Assembly: GCF_028640845.1 (NCBI RefSeq)
Contig: NC_080542.1
Span: forward strand, 149,171,298 to 149,235,297
Direction of reading: 5' to 3'
Length of the DNA: 64,000 bases
Source: Ahaetulla prasina
Taxonomy: Eukaryota > Chordata > Lepidosauria > Squamata > Colubridae
Part shown: piece by piece, positions 29,846-41,082 of the stretch
Position numbering within the stretch: position 1 is the first letter of the stretch
Layout: every line of letters starts with the position of its first letter
The notes under the pieces: model-generated
Told to the model about the DNA's origin: nothing
The model's input: only the letters and a program-made list of their open reading frames with translations
Databases searched by the model: none
Program-made: the position numbers and the translations under genes

Positions 29846-30099
29846 ATAATACAGGTAGTCCTGTTGTAAATTGAGAACTACTTATATTACAGTTGGATTT
29901 AAAGTAGTGAGAACTTGGTGTGGAAGTGGGCTGGAGGTCTCGGCTTATGGCCATGATTTTAGGGTCGCTTACCGAGTCTTCTTTCTTTGGGGGTGGGGAG
30001 CATTTTCAGGGCTAGAGAGAATGATGTGGAGGGTACATCCTCTTGGTGACAAAGAATTTGAAGAGACAGGGCAAAACTCGTGATTTCATGTCACTGTCT

Positions 30100-30981
30100 G
30101 AAGAGGCAGGAAGGGCATAAGAACTGGGACCCCATCAGTGTCTCGGCAATAAATGTATCACACAGAAAACGGCAGCCAAGCGTTCGGCAAAAGAGCTTTT
30201 TCGCATAGGTCGACATTGGCAGAAAACTGGTAAACCAGAAGTTTGACAATGCAGCTTTGGATCAACAGCAGCGAAATAAGGAAGGATATTTTGAGGAGTA
30301 GGCAGCTCCTGTAGACCGAGCATGGAACTGTTCTGAATTCTGGCCATGGACAGCTGCTCTGCTTGGCCCTCCGGAGACGAGAGACAGGTGGCAATCAATT
30401 CCAACTTTTGGGCTATCTTTTGTACCCGCTGCACGCAAAGTGTTTTCAAACCTTCCTCTGATTGTCTGGTGAAGTGCGTGGAGGCCGAGGCCAGAAAACC
30501 ACAGCCACGCACAACGACCTTGGGGTCTGTGTCTTTCTCCCTACAGGTGAGGTAACCACGGCTTTGGGATGTGGCCCTTTTGACTCCAGCAGGCCGGCTT
30601 CCAGTGCTGGGCTGGGTAATGGAACCAAGAAGGTAAGTGGACATGATCACATTTTAGGCGCATTTTTTCCCCAGTTTGGCCAGGACGTGCAACTCCTCAG
30701 ACTGCAGTGCAGGATGGTGAGTCTTTCAGCTGCTGTCTCCATCGAAGAAATATTTCAGACAGTTGGTATGTTCTGATCGCAGGGAGCTGGGCTTATTCCA
30801 CAGGACTAGAGCCCACCCCACATGGTCCTGATCAGCAAGCAAGAAGGAAGCCCCTCCATGGAGAGAGAAGCAGCATTGGAGCCACCCGACGGAAGGCAGC
30901 GAGGATCTCAGCTGGCCCACCAACGGGCCAATTGTAGCCCAGGGGTTCATTTGGCACAAAGGACTTACTTGCGGCCTAGCT
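30100..30981 (-). other. Gene C 3' region with an unrecognised open frame
   Basis: Probable 3' UTR of gene C. A minus-strand frame (30135-30650, 171 codons) has moderate complexity and no stop, but I recognise no domain, see no start context and no splice link. It might be UTR or a decayed exon. Confidence 0.3.
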
Positions 30982-32297
30982 TCAGGTCCCATTGGGTGGG
31001 TTGGCCTCAAAGAGAGGGTTTTTCTCCAGGGGGTTGGTGACTGGCAGGCTTGGGGGCACAGCAGGCCCAGATGGTAGTGGTGGTGGTTGCTCCCGGTGCA
31101 TGCGCAGATGCTGCTTTAGTGACTGCTTGTATCGGAAGTGCTTGCCGCAGTGTGGGCAGGCGTACGGGTTCTCTCCCGTGTGCATACGCTGGTGTTCCAG
31201 GAGGTACTTTCTGCGGGCAAAGGTCTTGAGGCACTCGGTGCAGCGGTGGCGCCTCTCACCATTGGCATGGCTGGCCTGATGGCTGAGGAAGGCCTGGGCA
31301 TGGCTGAAACTCTGTCCACACTCGCGACAGGAGAACAACTTAGCCCCAGCTTGGTGGACGCTGCTTTGGTGCTTGACCAGGTGGTGGGCGCGCACAAAGC
31401 GCTTGTCACATTGCCCGCAGCGGTACGGCCGCTCCCCGGTATGGATCCGGTAGTGGTTGGTCAGCTTGGACTTCTCTGCGAAGCGCTTCTCGCACTCGGG
31501 ACATTGGTAGGGCTTTTCCCCTGTGTGGGTGCGGGTGTGATCGTCCAGGTGCTGTTTCCTGATGAAAGTCTTGCTGCACTGGGGACACTGGAAAGGGCGC
31601 GGCCGCTCGCGGTGCGTCTTCTGGTGGACCACCAGGCTGGATTTGCGGTTGAAGGCTTTGTGGCATTCCGAACACTGGTGCGGCCGGTCGGCGTGGATGG
31701 CCTGGTGCCGAGTCAGCTGGGCCTGGTGGCTGAAGCCGCAGCCACACTCAGAGCACACAAAGGGGCTGTCACTCTTTCCCACAGCGTGGGTCTTCTGATG
31801 GATAAGCAGGCTGGTCTTGAGCCGGAAAGTCTTTGGGCAGAGGGAACAGGCGTGCGGCTGGCCAGCTGTTTCGGTGACTGCCACATTGCTGAAGCTGTTG
31901 TTCTCCGGGCACAGGTAGGGCTCAGGGACCTGGGGAACACCGGATTCAGTCACTGGTGTGACCCCTTCCCCGTACACTTCCTCTCCTGCGGGGATCCTTG
32001 GCGGCAAGGAAAACTCATCCAGACCCTTGAAACATTTCAGCTGGCCTTCCTTCAAGCAGGTTGCTGGCGGGGTGGCCTCGGGTTCAGGGCAGGTTCTTTC
32101 ATTGGGGTGGCGTAGCTCCTCTGATGGCTTTTGAGGAGGAGGAGGGGCAGGTTGACCCTGAGGGCAGCTTTGTCTCTGGCAACATCTGGAGGTCTGCAAG
32201 ACCTTGTCGTTGGGTGCTGCATGGAGCCGGACAGGCAAGGTTTGTTTCAGACTTTCTTGGAGCTTCTGTTCCTCACTTTTGATTCTGGTGCTCTCAT
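30982..32297 (-). CDS. Gene C terminal exon: nine C2H2 zinc fingers
   Basis: Acceptor TCTCCTCTCTTCCAG; starts [12 protein letters not shown] in phase 1. About 180 linker residues precede nine fingers, beginning HACSLC, FVCSEC, HQCSEC, FQCPQC, YQCPEC, YRCGQC, FSCREC, HRCTEC and YACPHC. TGEKP/TGERP/TGENP linkers occur after fingers 4, 5 and 8; the rest are variable. Finger 6 has one extra residue between its histidines (HQSSVH). The tail is proline-rich. Confidence 0.93.
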
Positions 32298-35200
32298 CTG
32301 GAAGAGAGGAGAACGAGGGGGAGGGGGGAAATAACTCAGTTAAAACAGGGGTAGAAACTGGAGCCGAATCATTTGAACCCCTCCTCCCCCGAGGAATCTG
32401 AATCAAAGGGAATCCTTAAATGGATGGATTTTGCAGTGAAGGAGGGAGCTAATGTTTGAGGTTGTCATTGGAAGGAGACGAGAGGTGCAAATGTTTTGAA
32501 GGCATGTTGCTCAGCCATGGGCACTTGAGGGGTGGGCTTCAACTCCCAGAATCCCCCAGCTAGCATGCTTTTAAGATGGGTGGACTTCAACTCCCAGAAT
32601 CCCCCAGCCAACAAGCTTTTAAGAGATGAAGATGGACTTCAACTCCCAGAATTCCCTAGGAAATGCGATAACATCATGTCAGATGAGATGGCATCGTGGC
32701 TTCTCCTGGAGCCCTGTGATCATTTGACCACACTAACCGTAGCCGAGGATGGCAGGGATCTCTCTCTCCAGATTCCATTTCCCGGGACCGGGAGATTCCT
32801 CCTGCTTAATCCAGGACAAAAGATCGTCTTTGGATGTCAATGGTTCTGCTGTTAGGAAAGAGGATCATAGGTAGGTACCGATACAGAACTACAATAACTT
32901 TATTGTGACTTTGAATGTAGACTAAATGGCATACATTAAAATGAAGTATCATTGCATACAGCTCTCAAAGGGTCTCCACCTTTATATACACTACATAAAC
33001 ATGACAAAATCAATCAATCAGTACAAAATTATGCATATACCTACACATATTGCATGACACACAGAAACAACACAATCTAGTTTGGATGTATACATGTTTG
33101 CAAGTTTCCCAGACGGATGGCCTAGGGAACAAAGCTGCTACAGAATTGGGAAGCCCTGCTAGAAATACTTTGAAACATCCCAGAAGGGAGTGACAGAAAC
33201 AGACGGGGGGAGGTGGAGGTGTTCTTTTCTTTTTTTAAAAAAATAATTTTTATTAAGCTTTTCACCCTTAAAAACAAAAGGAAGAAAAACACACACACAA
33301 AAAAACCACATTAAAAACACATAACAAACATAACGTTATGTATTTTACAGCTTGTCGTATCAGCAATGGTATATATTCTTTGTTCTTTTTTACTCAATCC
33401 TATACATACTTATATTTGCATTGGTTTGTATTTACCAATCCATGTGTGGGGGTGTTCTAACAATGCTTTGAGCTCTAAGCACACAGCGCTTATAAGCAGC
33501 ATCCTGAATGATGGGAAGCAAGCTTTCTATCATCTCCACTGTCCTCACCATTCTCTGTAGGGACTTTCTATCTGGCACTGCTGATAGAAGATGGAACTTC
33601 TGATCCAAGATTTTTTTTATCTCAGAGTTGAAACGAAGGGTCTTTGGGGTTGGTTCTCAGCTGGGTGGTTTTCTTGCAGACTTTTCATGACCCAATTAGG
33701 TAACGGCATCAATGCTAAGAAGGGAGAAGGGGGTTATGGAGAGGAGGAGGAGGAGGAGGAAGAGGACTATGGGGCCTTGCTGCTTTCTGAGGGGTTGTTT
33801 TCTTGCAGACATTTCATGACACAACTAGGTAACAACATCAGTGCTGGAAGGGAACAGGATATGGTCTCTAACCTCTTTCCCTTCTAGCACTGATGATGTT
33901 ACCTACCTTGGGTTATGAAACCTCTACAAGAAAACCACCCAGCTCATAGAGCATCAGTCACTTTCTAAATGCTGCCGAACATCGAGTCATCCCAGAGGCA
34001 AACCACGGCAACGAGTGCGAATCATGGCGTCCCCTGGAAAGTCGGGGAAGGGAAAATGGAAGGTGGGGGTCTACATTTACAGACTCAGGCCTGGAAGGAG
34101 CCTCTCATATTTTTGAGCCCTTTAAGAATGCTTCAGAAGAAGGACCAACTCCTAGCCTTTCTCTGGGGAACTTCGGGGCTTCCCAGCGCTTACAAGATAC
34201 CCCATTCTTGGCCTGAAATGGGGACGGGGGAAGCTCTGGTGCCAGAGTCTAACCCAGCCCCCTCGCGCCAAATTCAGCCATGCACACCATCCTGGAAAGG
34301 GATGAGTGTGATTCTTGCCTCCCTTCCTCCCAAAGGACAATCCTTTTTCTCCAGGGTCGATTGGGACCTGGGGGCTTTGAAGAATAATCAGAGATGGGTT
34401 AAAAAGAAAAAGAAACCATGAAAGAACCAACTGGGGATCAGGAGAGAAATTTGCAGAGCGAAAGCTACACTCTGTTTGGATGTTTCACGCACCTAGTTTG
34501 GGCGCCAGGGGGAGTCCCTTTTCCCCCACTGAGGGCTGATCCGCAATATGGGGTGCTGCCCCCAGACCCGCCTGGGGGGGAAGGGCATCAGCTTTGGCGA
34601 TGGCAGAGTCTGGAGAACAGAAAGAAAGAGGTTAAGCCAATGGAAAAGAATCCTTGTAGCTCTGGGTTGAACTGCAGGGGTCTCCTTGGTGCCCTCTGAG
34701 CTGGGTGCAGACGTCTCGTGACCCAACCTGAGAACAACATCATTGCTAGAAGGGAGGGAGGAGGAGGAAGAAGAAGTGATGGAGGAAGAGGAAACAGACG
34801 GTGGAGCCCTGTCTAATTACTTATTAGTGGAGAGGGGATGGTTCCACTTCTACAGCCCGGCTCCTTCTACGGTGGATTGTGGACTCCTGGCCTAAAGCAA
34901 TAATAAAAACCTCAAGGCAAACTCGGTGCTTACCGAGAGAGACCAGCGGCTCGTAGCTTCCTCTTGTAATGTTCCGGTAGAGTTCCTTCTGCCAATCTTC
35001 CAGTTTGGCCCATTCCGGTGAAGAAAAATGGACCGCTTGCTCCTCGTCAAACGTCACAGGGACCTAAAATGAGACCTGTTTTGCAGATTCAAAGAAGGAC
35101 AGCCTTGGCATTTTTCTCAACCATGGCAAGTTGAAAGAATGTGGACTTCAATTTCCAGGATTCCCCAACTGGCATGATTAAAGAGGAAAGGACTCCAACT

Positions 35201-38200
35201 CCCAGAATTCTCAGCCGGCGACACTGGCCAGCTGTGGACACATTCATTGTGACACAGGTGGCTTGCTCGGTCTCCAACCTTGAGAACTTTAAGGCTTGTA
35301 GACTTCAGACATCTGATTAGAGATTCCCTAATAAACAATTGGATTAAAATTAAAAAGAAACACTATATAAAAATCCCAATCTGGCTACCCACAATGGAAG
35401 CGATGATTCACCCAAATAATTTAGATTTGAATAAAATGCTTAAATATAAAGATCTATTAGATATTCATGGAAAATTAAAAACATTACAGGACCTCCAAGA
35501 ACAAGAACTACGAGTTGACTGGTGGGCTTACCTTCAATTACAAAATCAATACAAACAAGAGATAAAAGAATATGGAATATATCTTAAACTACAACAATTA
35601 GATAAAATTTTACTAGGGCCAGACAAAAAAAAATTACCCAAATTTATAAATATTTGCTGGAAGTAGAAGTAGTGAAAGGATGTATGATTGCAAGGGGTCA
35701 AAATATGGGACATAATATAAATTTATCAGACTGGGAGAACATATGGAACTGAAATTATAAATTAACAAAATCAGCAGCATACAAAGAAAATGCATATAAA
35801 ATGTTCTACAGGTGGCACCTATCCCCTTCCAGGTTAGCGAAAATGTATCCCAAAATGAGCCCCATATGCTGGAAATGTAAAAATAAAAAGGGAACATATT
35901 ACCATATATGGTGGTCCTGCTCTGAATCCCATAAATATTGGTTAAAAATTAAAGAGTGGCTACAGGAAATCACAAATGAACAATTGGATCTAGAACTTTT
36001 TTTATTAGGGATTTTTTAAAAAAAATATGTGAAGAGTATAAAATATGTAATACTACACATATTAACTGCTGCTAGGATGGCCTTTGCTCAATGTTGGAAA
36101 CAGCCATGTATAGCTACAGAGAAACTGGTTATATAAAAGATCATGAACTGCACAGAAATGGACAAACTAACGCTGAGTTTAAAAGATAAAGAGACATCGG
36201 TATTTTATAATATATGGGAACAGTGGTATAATTGGATAGAAAGGAGATAGATAAGGATATTTAGTTACTAAGTATAAACAATAGATAAAACAAGAACACA
36301 AATATATACAATTTAATGTTTGTAATCATTGCACGGATTATTGTTATAAGAAAAACACCACAAATAGCTGTTAAGTAATATAACCTTTTCCTTTTTTTTC
36401 TATGTTTTTAATGTAAAAAAGTTTAATAAAATATTTTTTTTTTTTAAAAAAGGGCTTGTGGACTTCAATTCCCAGAATCTTTCAGCCAGCAAGTTCCCAA
36501 GGTTGGAGACCGAGCAAGCCACCCATGTCACACTAGGCATATCCACAGCCGGCCAGGTGCAGGTGGAATTCATACCCATTGCGTGGTTGCATTCAACTTG
36601 TGTGCTTCTTTTTTTTACCTTGGGGATCTCCCCCTTCGGACCGAGGGGGAGCCTGAGAATCCAGAAGTTGCGGTTCTTCAGGAGGTTCTCCACGTTCTCT
36701 AGGCGCCGTTGGAGCACCCGGTATTCCTGGATCAAGGTGCCCAAAGCTGCCAGATGGCTGCTGAATTCTAGTTCTGTCTTCTCACACTCGAAGATCTTCT
36801 TCTCAGCAGTGGCTGTGCGGCTTTCGAGGTTGAGCAGGCGAGCTGCTGATGTGTCCACCTTCCTCTCCACCGCTTGGAGGGCGGCCACCACTGTCCAGAG
36901 GGAGATCTCGGCCGCCGGGTAGATCTCTCGCTCAGCTGATTGGTCAAAAATGGCGGGAGGTTGGAAGGGCGCCAGGTGCTGAGGCTCAACCTCCCATTCC
37001 CACGCCTAGCCAGGAAGAAAGATCAGAAGTCAGCACCCGTGCTCGGTGATGACGGGGAAAAGGGTCAGTTGGAGACAACACGGAAAACGGATAGACCGTA
37101 TGAGGAGTCCTCGACTTACAACCGTTCATTTAGCAGCAGCTCGAAGATACCATCCTCACCCCCCCCGATTTAGGACAGTTATTCGCATTTACAACCGTTG
37201 CGGAATGCCTGCTGTTGCATGATCAGTATTTGGGCGCTTGGCAATTAACTCATGTTAATGACGATTGTGCATCCATTTAGTGACCGTTCCAAGGTACAAA
37301 AGCCCTGAAGAAAGGACTTTGGACTGTGTTTCACACTTACGACCATTGTGGCATCCCCATGGTTAATGTGATCAAAATTTGGATGCTGGGCAAATGAGTC
37401 GTATTTATGTGTGTTCTGAGCTCATATGATCCCCTTTTCAAACCATTCAAACCTTCTGACAAGCCAGATTCACTTAACAACCGGGTGATTCATTTAACAA
37501 TCGAAGGGTAAAATTCATCACCACCCCTTCCCCAAAGGGGACTTTTTTTTTTGCATGCCTTCTGCACATGCTCAGGGGCCTTCTTGCTCTCACTCCACCC
37601 CACCCCAATCATGTCAAGGCTTCTCAACAAGGCTTCCCATCCTGCCATGCTCAGGAGCCCCCCAGCGGTCCCCTTTTTGGGTGGGAGACCCCCCACCCAA
37701 AAAGAAGCCATCTCCCCCCTCCCAAGAGGGATCCTTCCTGCTGCTCCCCACAGCCTCCCCAATGGAGGGTTTTGTGCATTGCTGCAAGGCTGTGCACTCT
37801 GCACATGCCCAGGAGCCACTCCATTAATGCTGTCAGTCAGGGAGTTCAGGGATCTCCAAAACAGAGAGCAGCCCGTCTGGGGCTTCTGGAGCCCCCCCAG
37901 ACCTCCCCCCAAAAAGCCAGCCAGGGCCCCCCATTGCCTTCCCCCTCACAGAACGAGCCATCTGACAGCTCTCCCCACTCTCAAGGGGATCCTTCTTGCT
38001 GCTCCCAACAGCCCCTCCCAAATGGGGGGGCTTTGTGCATTGTTGAGCACTCTGCACATGCTCAGGAACCCTTTTGCCCCACCCTTTGATGCTGTCAATC
38101 AGGGAGTTCGGGGTTCCCCAAAGAGTCTGCAGCCAATCTGGGGCATCTGGAGACCCCCCCCCCCAGCCCCCATCTAGCCAACCTGGACAGCAGGACCTCC

Positions 38201-38285
38201 CTGCTGCCCCTCCCCGCCTCTCTCCCCCTCCCCGCCCGGGAAGGGCATCGCGGACCCTCACCTGGGCGGGCGTCCACTCAGCCAT
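30982..38285 (-). CDS. Gene C: ZNF282/ZNF398-like DUF3669-KRAB zinc-finger protein
   Basis: Model: complement(join(30982-32297, 32738-32848, 34493-34609, 34934-35063, 36619-37005, 38262-38285)), 2,085 bp, 694 aa, frame continuous. Complete from ATG to stop. Order: short MAEWTPAQ exon, DUF3669 exon with [18 protein letters not shown], atypical KRAB A, KRAB B-like exon, WIKQEES exon, terminal exon with nine C2H2 fingers and a proline-rich tail. Human ZNF282 and ZNF398 share this architecture and the FRYKQ-LK-HLR last finger is ZNF398-like, but orthology cannot be settled by eye. Predicted nuclear sequence-specific regulator. Convergent with gene B, divergent from KRBA1 (start codons 2.7 kb apart). 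Confidence 0.87.
32541..32670 (+). repeat. Triplicated 'cttcaactcccagaat' motif
   Basis: Three tandem copies about 50 bp apart of 'ttcaactcccagaatcccc', a short motif also seen at 1.15, 18.6, 25.7, 35.2, 36.5 and 63.4 kb. Its function is unknown. Confidence 0.6.
32738..32848 (-). CDS. Gene C exon: SUMO-motif linker
   Basis: 111 bp, phase 1 to 1: [19 protein letters not shown], then [18 protein letters not shown]. The WIKQEE motif matches the SWIKQEE segment of ZNF398-type proteins. Acceptor TTTCCTAACAG, donor ACG|GTTAGT. Confidence 0.82.
32860..33640. other. Intronic DNA, probable LINE remnant
   Basis: AT-rich with an A-rich stretch near 33,240-33,310 ('aataatttttattaagc') resembling an antisense LINE 3' end. 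No coding frame recognised. Confidence 0.35.
33640..33950. repeat. Inverted hammerhead-like repeats
   Basis: Two minus units (about 33680, 33810) and one plus unit (about 33886, CTGATGA ... GAAACCTC intact) facing each other, with a GAGGAGG tract between. Confidence 0.6.
34493..34609 (-). CDS. Gene C exon: KRAB B-like segment
   Basis: 117 bp, phase 1: [19 protein letters not shown], then [20 protein letters not shown]. The DxAIAKxD start identifies it as the counterpart of DYAIAKPE in gene B; the rest is diverged and proline/glycine-rich. Confidence 0.75.
   Translation of the reverse strand, partial: TLPSPKLMPFPPRRVWGQHPILRISPQWGKRDSPWRPN
34680..34770 (-). repeat. Hammerhead-like short repeat
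   Basis: 'gcagacgtctcgtgacccaa...aacatcattgctag', a single unit retaining GACGTC but with a damaged GAAA and CTGATGA. Confidence 0.5.
34934..35063 (-). CDS. Gene C exon: KRAB A box
   Basis: 130 bp: [18 protein letters not shown], then [20 protein letters not shown] and PLVSL. One residue longer than in genes A and B (DEEQAV for DDLSV), and the MLE core reads TRG. Donor CTCG|GTAAGC. Confidence 0.86.
35308..36450 (+). mobile_element. L1 LINE, 5'-truncated, with TSD
   Basis: Frames encode the L1 ORF2 C-terminus ([35 protein letters not shown]). The right end is A/T-rich. Flanks aaggcttgtagacttca (35291-35307) and agggcttgtggacttca (36451-36467) match at 15 of 17 and are the probable target duplication. 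Antisense to gene C in its intron. Confidence 0.8.
36619..37005 (-). CDS. Gene C exon: DUF3669 domain
   Basis: 387 bp, phase 0 to 0, 129 aa: [20 protein letters not shown], then [20 protein letters not shown], a heptad-rich helix, and [20 protein letters not shown]. Acceptor CTTCCTGGCTAG sets the upstream limit (an in-frame TAG lies in the acceptor itself). Donor AAG|GTAAAA. Confidence 0.88.
37102..37510 (+). mobile_element. Tigger-like MITE copy
   Basis: 'gagtcctcgacttacaacc' at the left, then 'cattcacttaacaaccggg'-type landmarks. Full-length but missing a recognisable right end. Confidence 0.65.
37540..38190 (+). repeat. GC-rich repeated blocks in gene C intron 1
   Basis: Two or three related blocks of 150-270 bp share 'tctgcacatgctcagg', 'gggatccttcctgctgctcc' and 'gatgctgtcaatcagggagtt'. 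Open frames across them have no recognisable domain. Confidence 0.55.
38262..38285 (-). CDS. Gene C first coding exon
   Basis: ATG at 38285-38283 in good context (GGCCATGG); encodes MAEWTPAQ, then donor CAG|GTGAGG. Phase 0 to the DUF3669 exon. Confidence 0.8.
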
Positions 38286-38312
38286 GGCCGACGCCCGCTA
38301 GGTGCCGCTTCC

Positions 38313-38322
38313 GCGCATGCGC
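38313..38322. promoter_or_regulatory. NRF1-type palindrome
   Basis: GCGCATGCGC, 28 bp upstream of the gene C start codon; identical to the site in the gene A promoter. Confidence 0.6.
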
Positions 38323-38689
38323 CCTGGGACGCCGCCCCGGCGTTGAGCGAGCCTCAGCGCGGGGGATCGAGAATCGCGCGTGCGCTCCGTGGCGGCTCCC
38401 GTCGGAAGCAGCGACCCCTGGAGGCCCGGAGGAATACGCCGCCCTCCTAGCCGTGACCAAGCAAAAGGGGCCGGAGAACGGAACTCCAACCTGCGCCCTC
38501 GGTCTTCCTTGAAATATAGAGAGAGAGGCTCCTTAATCTGTAAAAGATTTCCTTGTCGGGGAAACAATTAGTTTTACTGAAAACTGCATCCATTCCTCCC
38601 ATTCTCTAAAATCCCTTTTTTGCTTGTTCTTATGAACTTTTAATTATGAAAGTAATGATTATGAACTTATTATTATTGTTGTTGTTATT

Positions 38690-39640
38690 AATCTTCTTTA
38701 TTCATTAAACATGAAACTCAGTCAACTGAACATTCAAAAATGGATCACAAATACAATTGACTGGTACTAATGGTTGATATGGGTTGCTGCCAACATCCTA
38801 GGAATCAACCAAGGACCTTCTTAAGATGTACGATGTACTGCAGTTTTTTGCAGTTCCGCTGATATTATTACAGGAAGCTGCAATTTGTTGATGTATCTTA
38901 TAAAATTCTTGGACATGGTACCAAGTGCCCCGATGACAATGGGTATCACGGTTACATGTTTCATCCATAGCCGTGTAGTTTCGATGGCCAGGTTGCGATA
39001 TTTCATGATTTTTTCCCTGTTCTTTTTCTTCGACTCTGGCATCTCCTGGTACCGCAATGTCAATAAATTACACGTTTCGATTTTCAACAACTGTGATATC
39101 TGGCGTGTTGTGTTCCAAGTGACGATCCGTCTGTATTCGAAAGTCCCACAAGATCTTTACCTTCTCATTTTCTATAACTTTCCACTTTATGTTCCCATGA
39201 CTTTTTGGATACAGGCAAGTCGTATTTTTTACATAATGACCAGTGGATTAATTGAGCAACTTGGTCGTGTCTAGCTTTGTAATCAGTTTGTGCAATTTTG
39301 CTGCATTCACATATTAAATGTGAAACAGTTTTGACTTTGTTGTTGCAAAGTCGGCAGTTTGGTGGATTTGTTGGTGGATTTTTATATCTTCGCTTTCATG
39401 GCATTAGTTTGTAGTGCTTGTTCTTGAGCAGCGAGTATTAAACCTTCTGTTTCTTTTTTGATGGTTCCCATCTTAAGCCATGCCCATGTAAAGTTGTCAT
39501 CACATTTTCCTTCAATGTTTTTCAAGTGCTGTCCACGCAAAGTTTTAGTTTTCCATCTGCATCCAGCTGTTTTTCCTTATATTGTGGCTTTGTTTCTATT
39601 GTTTTTATAATGTTCTCTGTTTTCACAGCCTATAGCAATT
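38690..39640 (-). mobile_element. R4/Dong-like LINE fragment with restriction-like endonuclease
   Basis: Minus-strand frames, broken by frameshifts, read PPNCRLCNNKVKTVSHLICE with C (a CCHC knuckle), QTDYKARHDQVAQLIHW, then a DFRIQTD...TPDI stretch like the PD-(D/E)xK endonuclease, and VTVIPIVIGALGT. This C-terminal layout is that of R2/R4-type LINEs, not APE-type ones. Degenerate. Confidence 0.65.
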
Positions 39641-39930
39641 TTTCTGTACTTTGATTCTCATTACTCTGTATTTTGATCATCATTATTAAAATTGTTATTT
39701 TAAGATTATTATTTTAATTATTGTTATTATCTAAATTATTACTATGAAAAAGAAAAAACCCTATATTGATGCAGTAATTTATAATCGAGTATTGAATGCA
39801 GAAATTTATCACCAACCATCTTTTTCTAAAAAAAGGAAAATTTGATTGGAGGAATTTATAATCAAACATATTTTTTAAAAAGAAAATATTAAATGCGGGA
39901 ATTTATAATAAAGAGGAGTAGTAATATTGT
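39641..39930. other. AT-rich intergenic spacer
   Basis: ATT/TTA-rich DNA between the R4-like fragment and the next repeat; nothing recognised. Confidence 0.4.
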
Positions 39931-40170
39931 GGGGGCCTTGATGCTCCCTGAGCTGGGTGGTTTTCTTGCAGATGTTTCATGACCCAACTATAGCATCAGT
40001 GCTGGAGAGATGATATATAAATAGAGAGCAGCCCCCACCTTGCTTCTAGCACTGAGGATAATTCTAAAAGATGTTTTTTGTTCTTCAAAAGGCAACTGGA
40101 TTTTCTTGATATTTTCTTTGAAGACATTTCACTTCTAATCCAAGAAGCTTCATCAGTTCAGATGGGGGGG
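39930..40170 (-). repeat. Two families of hammerhead-like repeat side by side
   Basis: 39960-40010 is a unit of the common family. 40117-40159 is a second family, minus strand GAACTGATGAAGCTTC..., with GAAATGTCTTC. In the second, stem II pairs CTTCT with AGAAG and stem I pairs GAA with TTC. Confidence 0.55.
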
Positions 40171-40195
40171 GGAAAGGTTCTAGAGTCCTTTGGAT

Positions 40196-40310
40196 CTTCC
40201 CTTCCCTTCCCTTCCCTTCCCTTTCCTTTTCTTTTCTTTCCTTTCCTTCCTCTCTCCCTCCCTCTCTCTCCTTCCTTCCTTCCTCTCTCTCTCTCTCTCT
40301 CTCTCTCTGG
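40196..40310 (+). repeat. CCTTT/CT microsatellite
   Basis: Runs of CCCTT, CTTTT and finally (CT)n. Confidence 0.9.
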
Positions 40311-40825
40311 CTTACAGCGTGATAACACCCCTCCCCCCTTAAAACCACCAAATATAAAGACGCCCCCCCTAAAATCACGAGACCAAACGGAATTTAGATC
40401 CCCAAATCTTCCCAGGGGAATCTTCTTCTGGTTCTTCACGCGCGCGGGGCGCGGCAACTCCCAAGACCCAGTTGCGAGGAAGGGCTTTGGAAGGGGGTCG
40501 CCGAAGGGTCGACCCCCTGGGGAGCGGTGGTGAGGAGGAAGACCCCATCCCCAAAAACCTCGCGAGGCTGTTACGTGGGGAGGTGGGAGTCAAATTGGAA
40601 AGCCTGCAAGGCGGAATAAAGCAATCCAGGAGAATAGCCCACCCTCTTTTAGCCCTGCTGGAGTGAAACCCACCGACCAAGAATAGAAGGAATCCCCTCC
40701 CTCCCCCACCGGTGCACCTCCGCATCCCTGGCCCGGAGCCACCCGGGCAAAGCCGGGCGCTATCCAGCCCAGTCAGCTGGACGAGAGGAAAAGATGGGGC
40801 GGGGGTCTCCTCACCGCGGTGGCCG

Positions 40826-40839
40826 CTGGGACTCGTAGT
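40826..40839 (-). promoter_or_regulatory. ZNF143/THAP11-type SBS motif
   Basis: Minus strand ACTACGAGTCCCAG, matching the ACTAC-N-TCCCAG core of the SBS motif. Confidence 0.5.
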
Positions 40840-40880
40840 TCCCCACCCTGGGAGGGTTGCAGAGCACCCGCCCCCGAGGA

Positions 40881-40894
40881 ACTACTGCTCCCAG
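40881..40894 (+). promoter_or_regulatory. ZNF143/THAP11-type SBS motif
   Basis: ACTACTGCTCCCAG, in the opposite orientation to the first site, 41 bp apart, 123 bp before the KRBA1 ATG. Confidence 0.5.
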
Positions 40895-41016
40895 CCGGGC
40901 CTTGCGCGCGATCCACCGAACCTGCCGAGCTCTCCCAATTGCCGGAGCATCCCGGCCGGGCGCAGCGCGGAATTCTCCCATCATCCACTCCCGGGGAGGG
41001 GTGGGGGGAATGCAGG

Positions 41017-41082
41017 ATGAACCCGGTGTCCGGATGGCTGTGGACGGCGGAGACACCCGACGCAGGCGAGGCTGCGCGCAGG
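41017..41082 (+). CDS. KRBA1: KRBA1 exon 1
   Basis: 22 codons, [20 protein letters not shown] plus RR, ending AGG|GTAAGG in phase 0. First ATG downstream of the SBS motifs. Confidence 0.7.

Larger units (their letters stand above)
38190..38480 (-). promoter_or_regulatory. CpG-rich promoter region, gene C
   Basis: CpG-dense block around the gene C start codon with no TATA box. Confidence 0.65.

Noticed and set aside
31138..32115. 325-codon plus-strand frame opposite the gene C zinc fingers
   Set aside because: Antisense shadow of the C2H2 exon; the composition follows from the finger repeats.
34152..34430. Possible extra gene C exon in a minus-strand frame
   Set aside because: Candidate acceptors and donors could be drawn, but none gave phase 1 at both ends without a stop.
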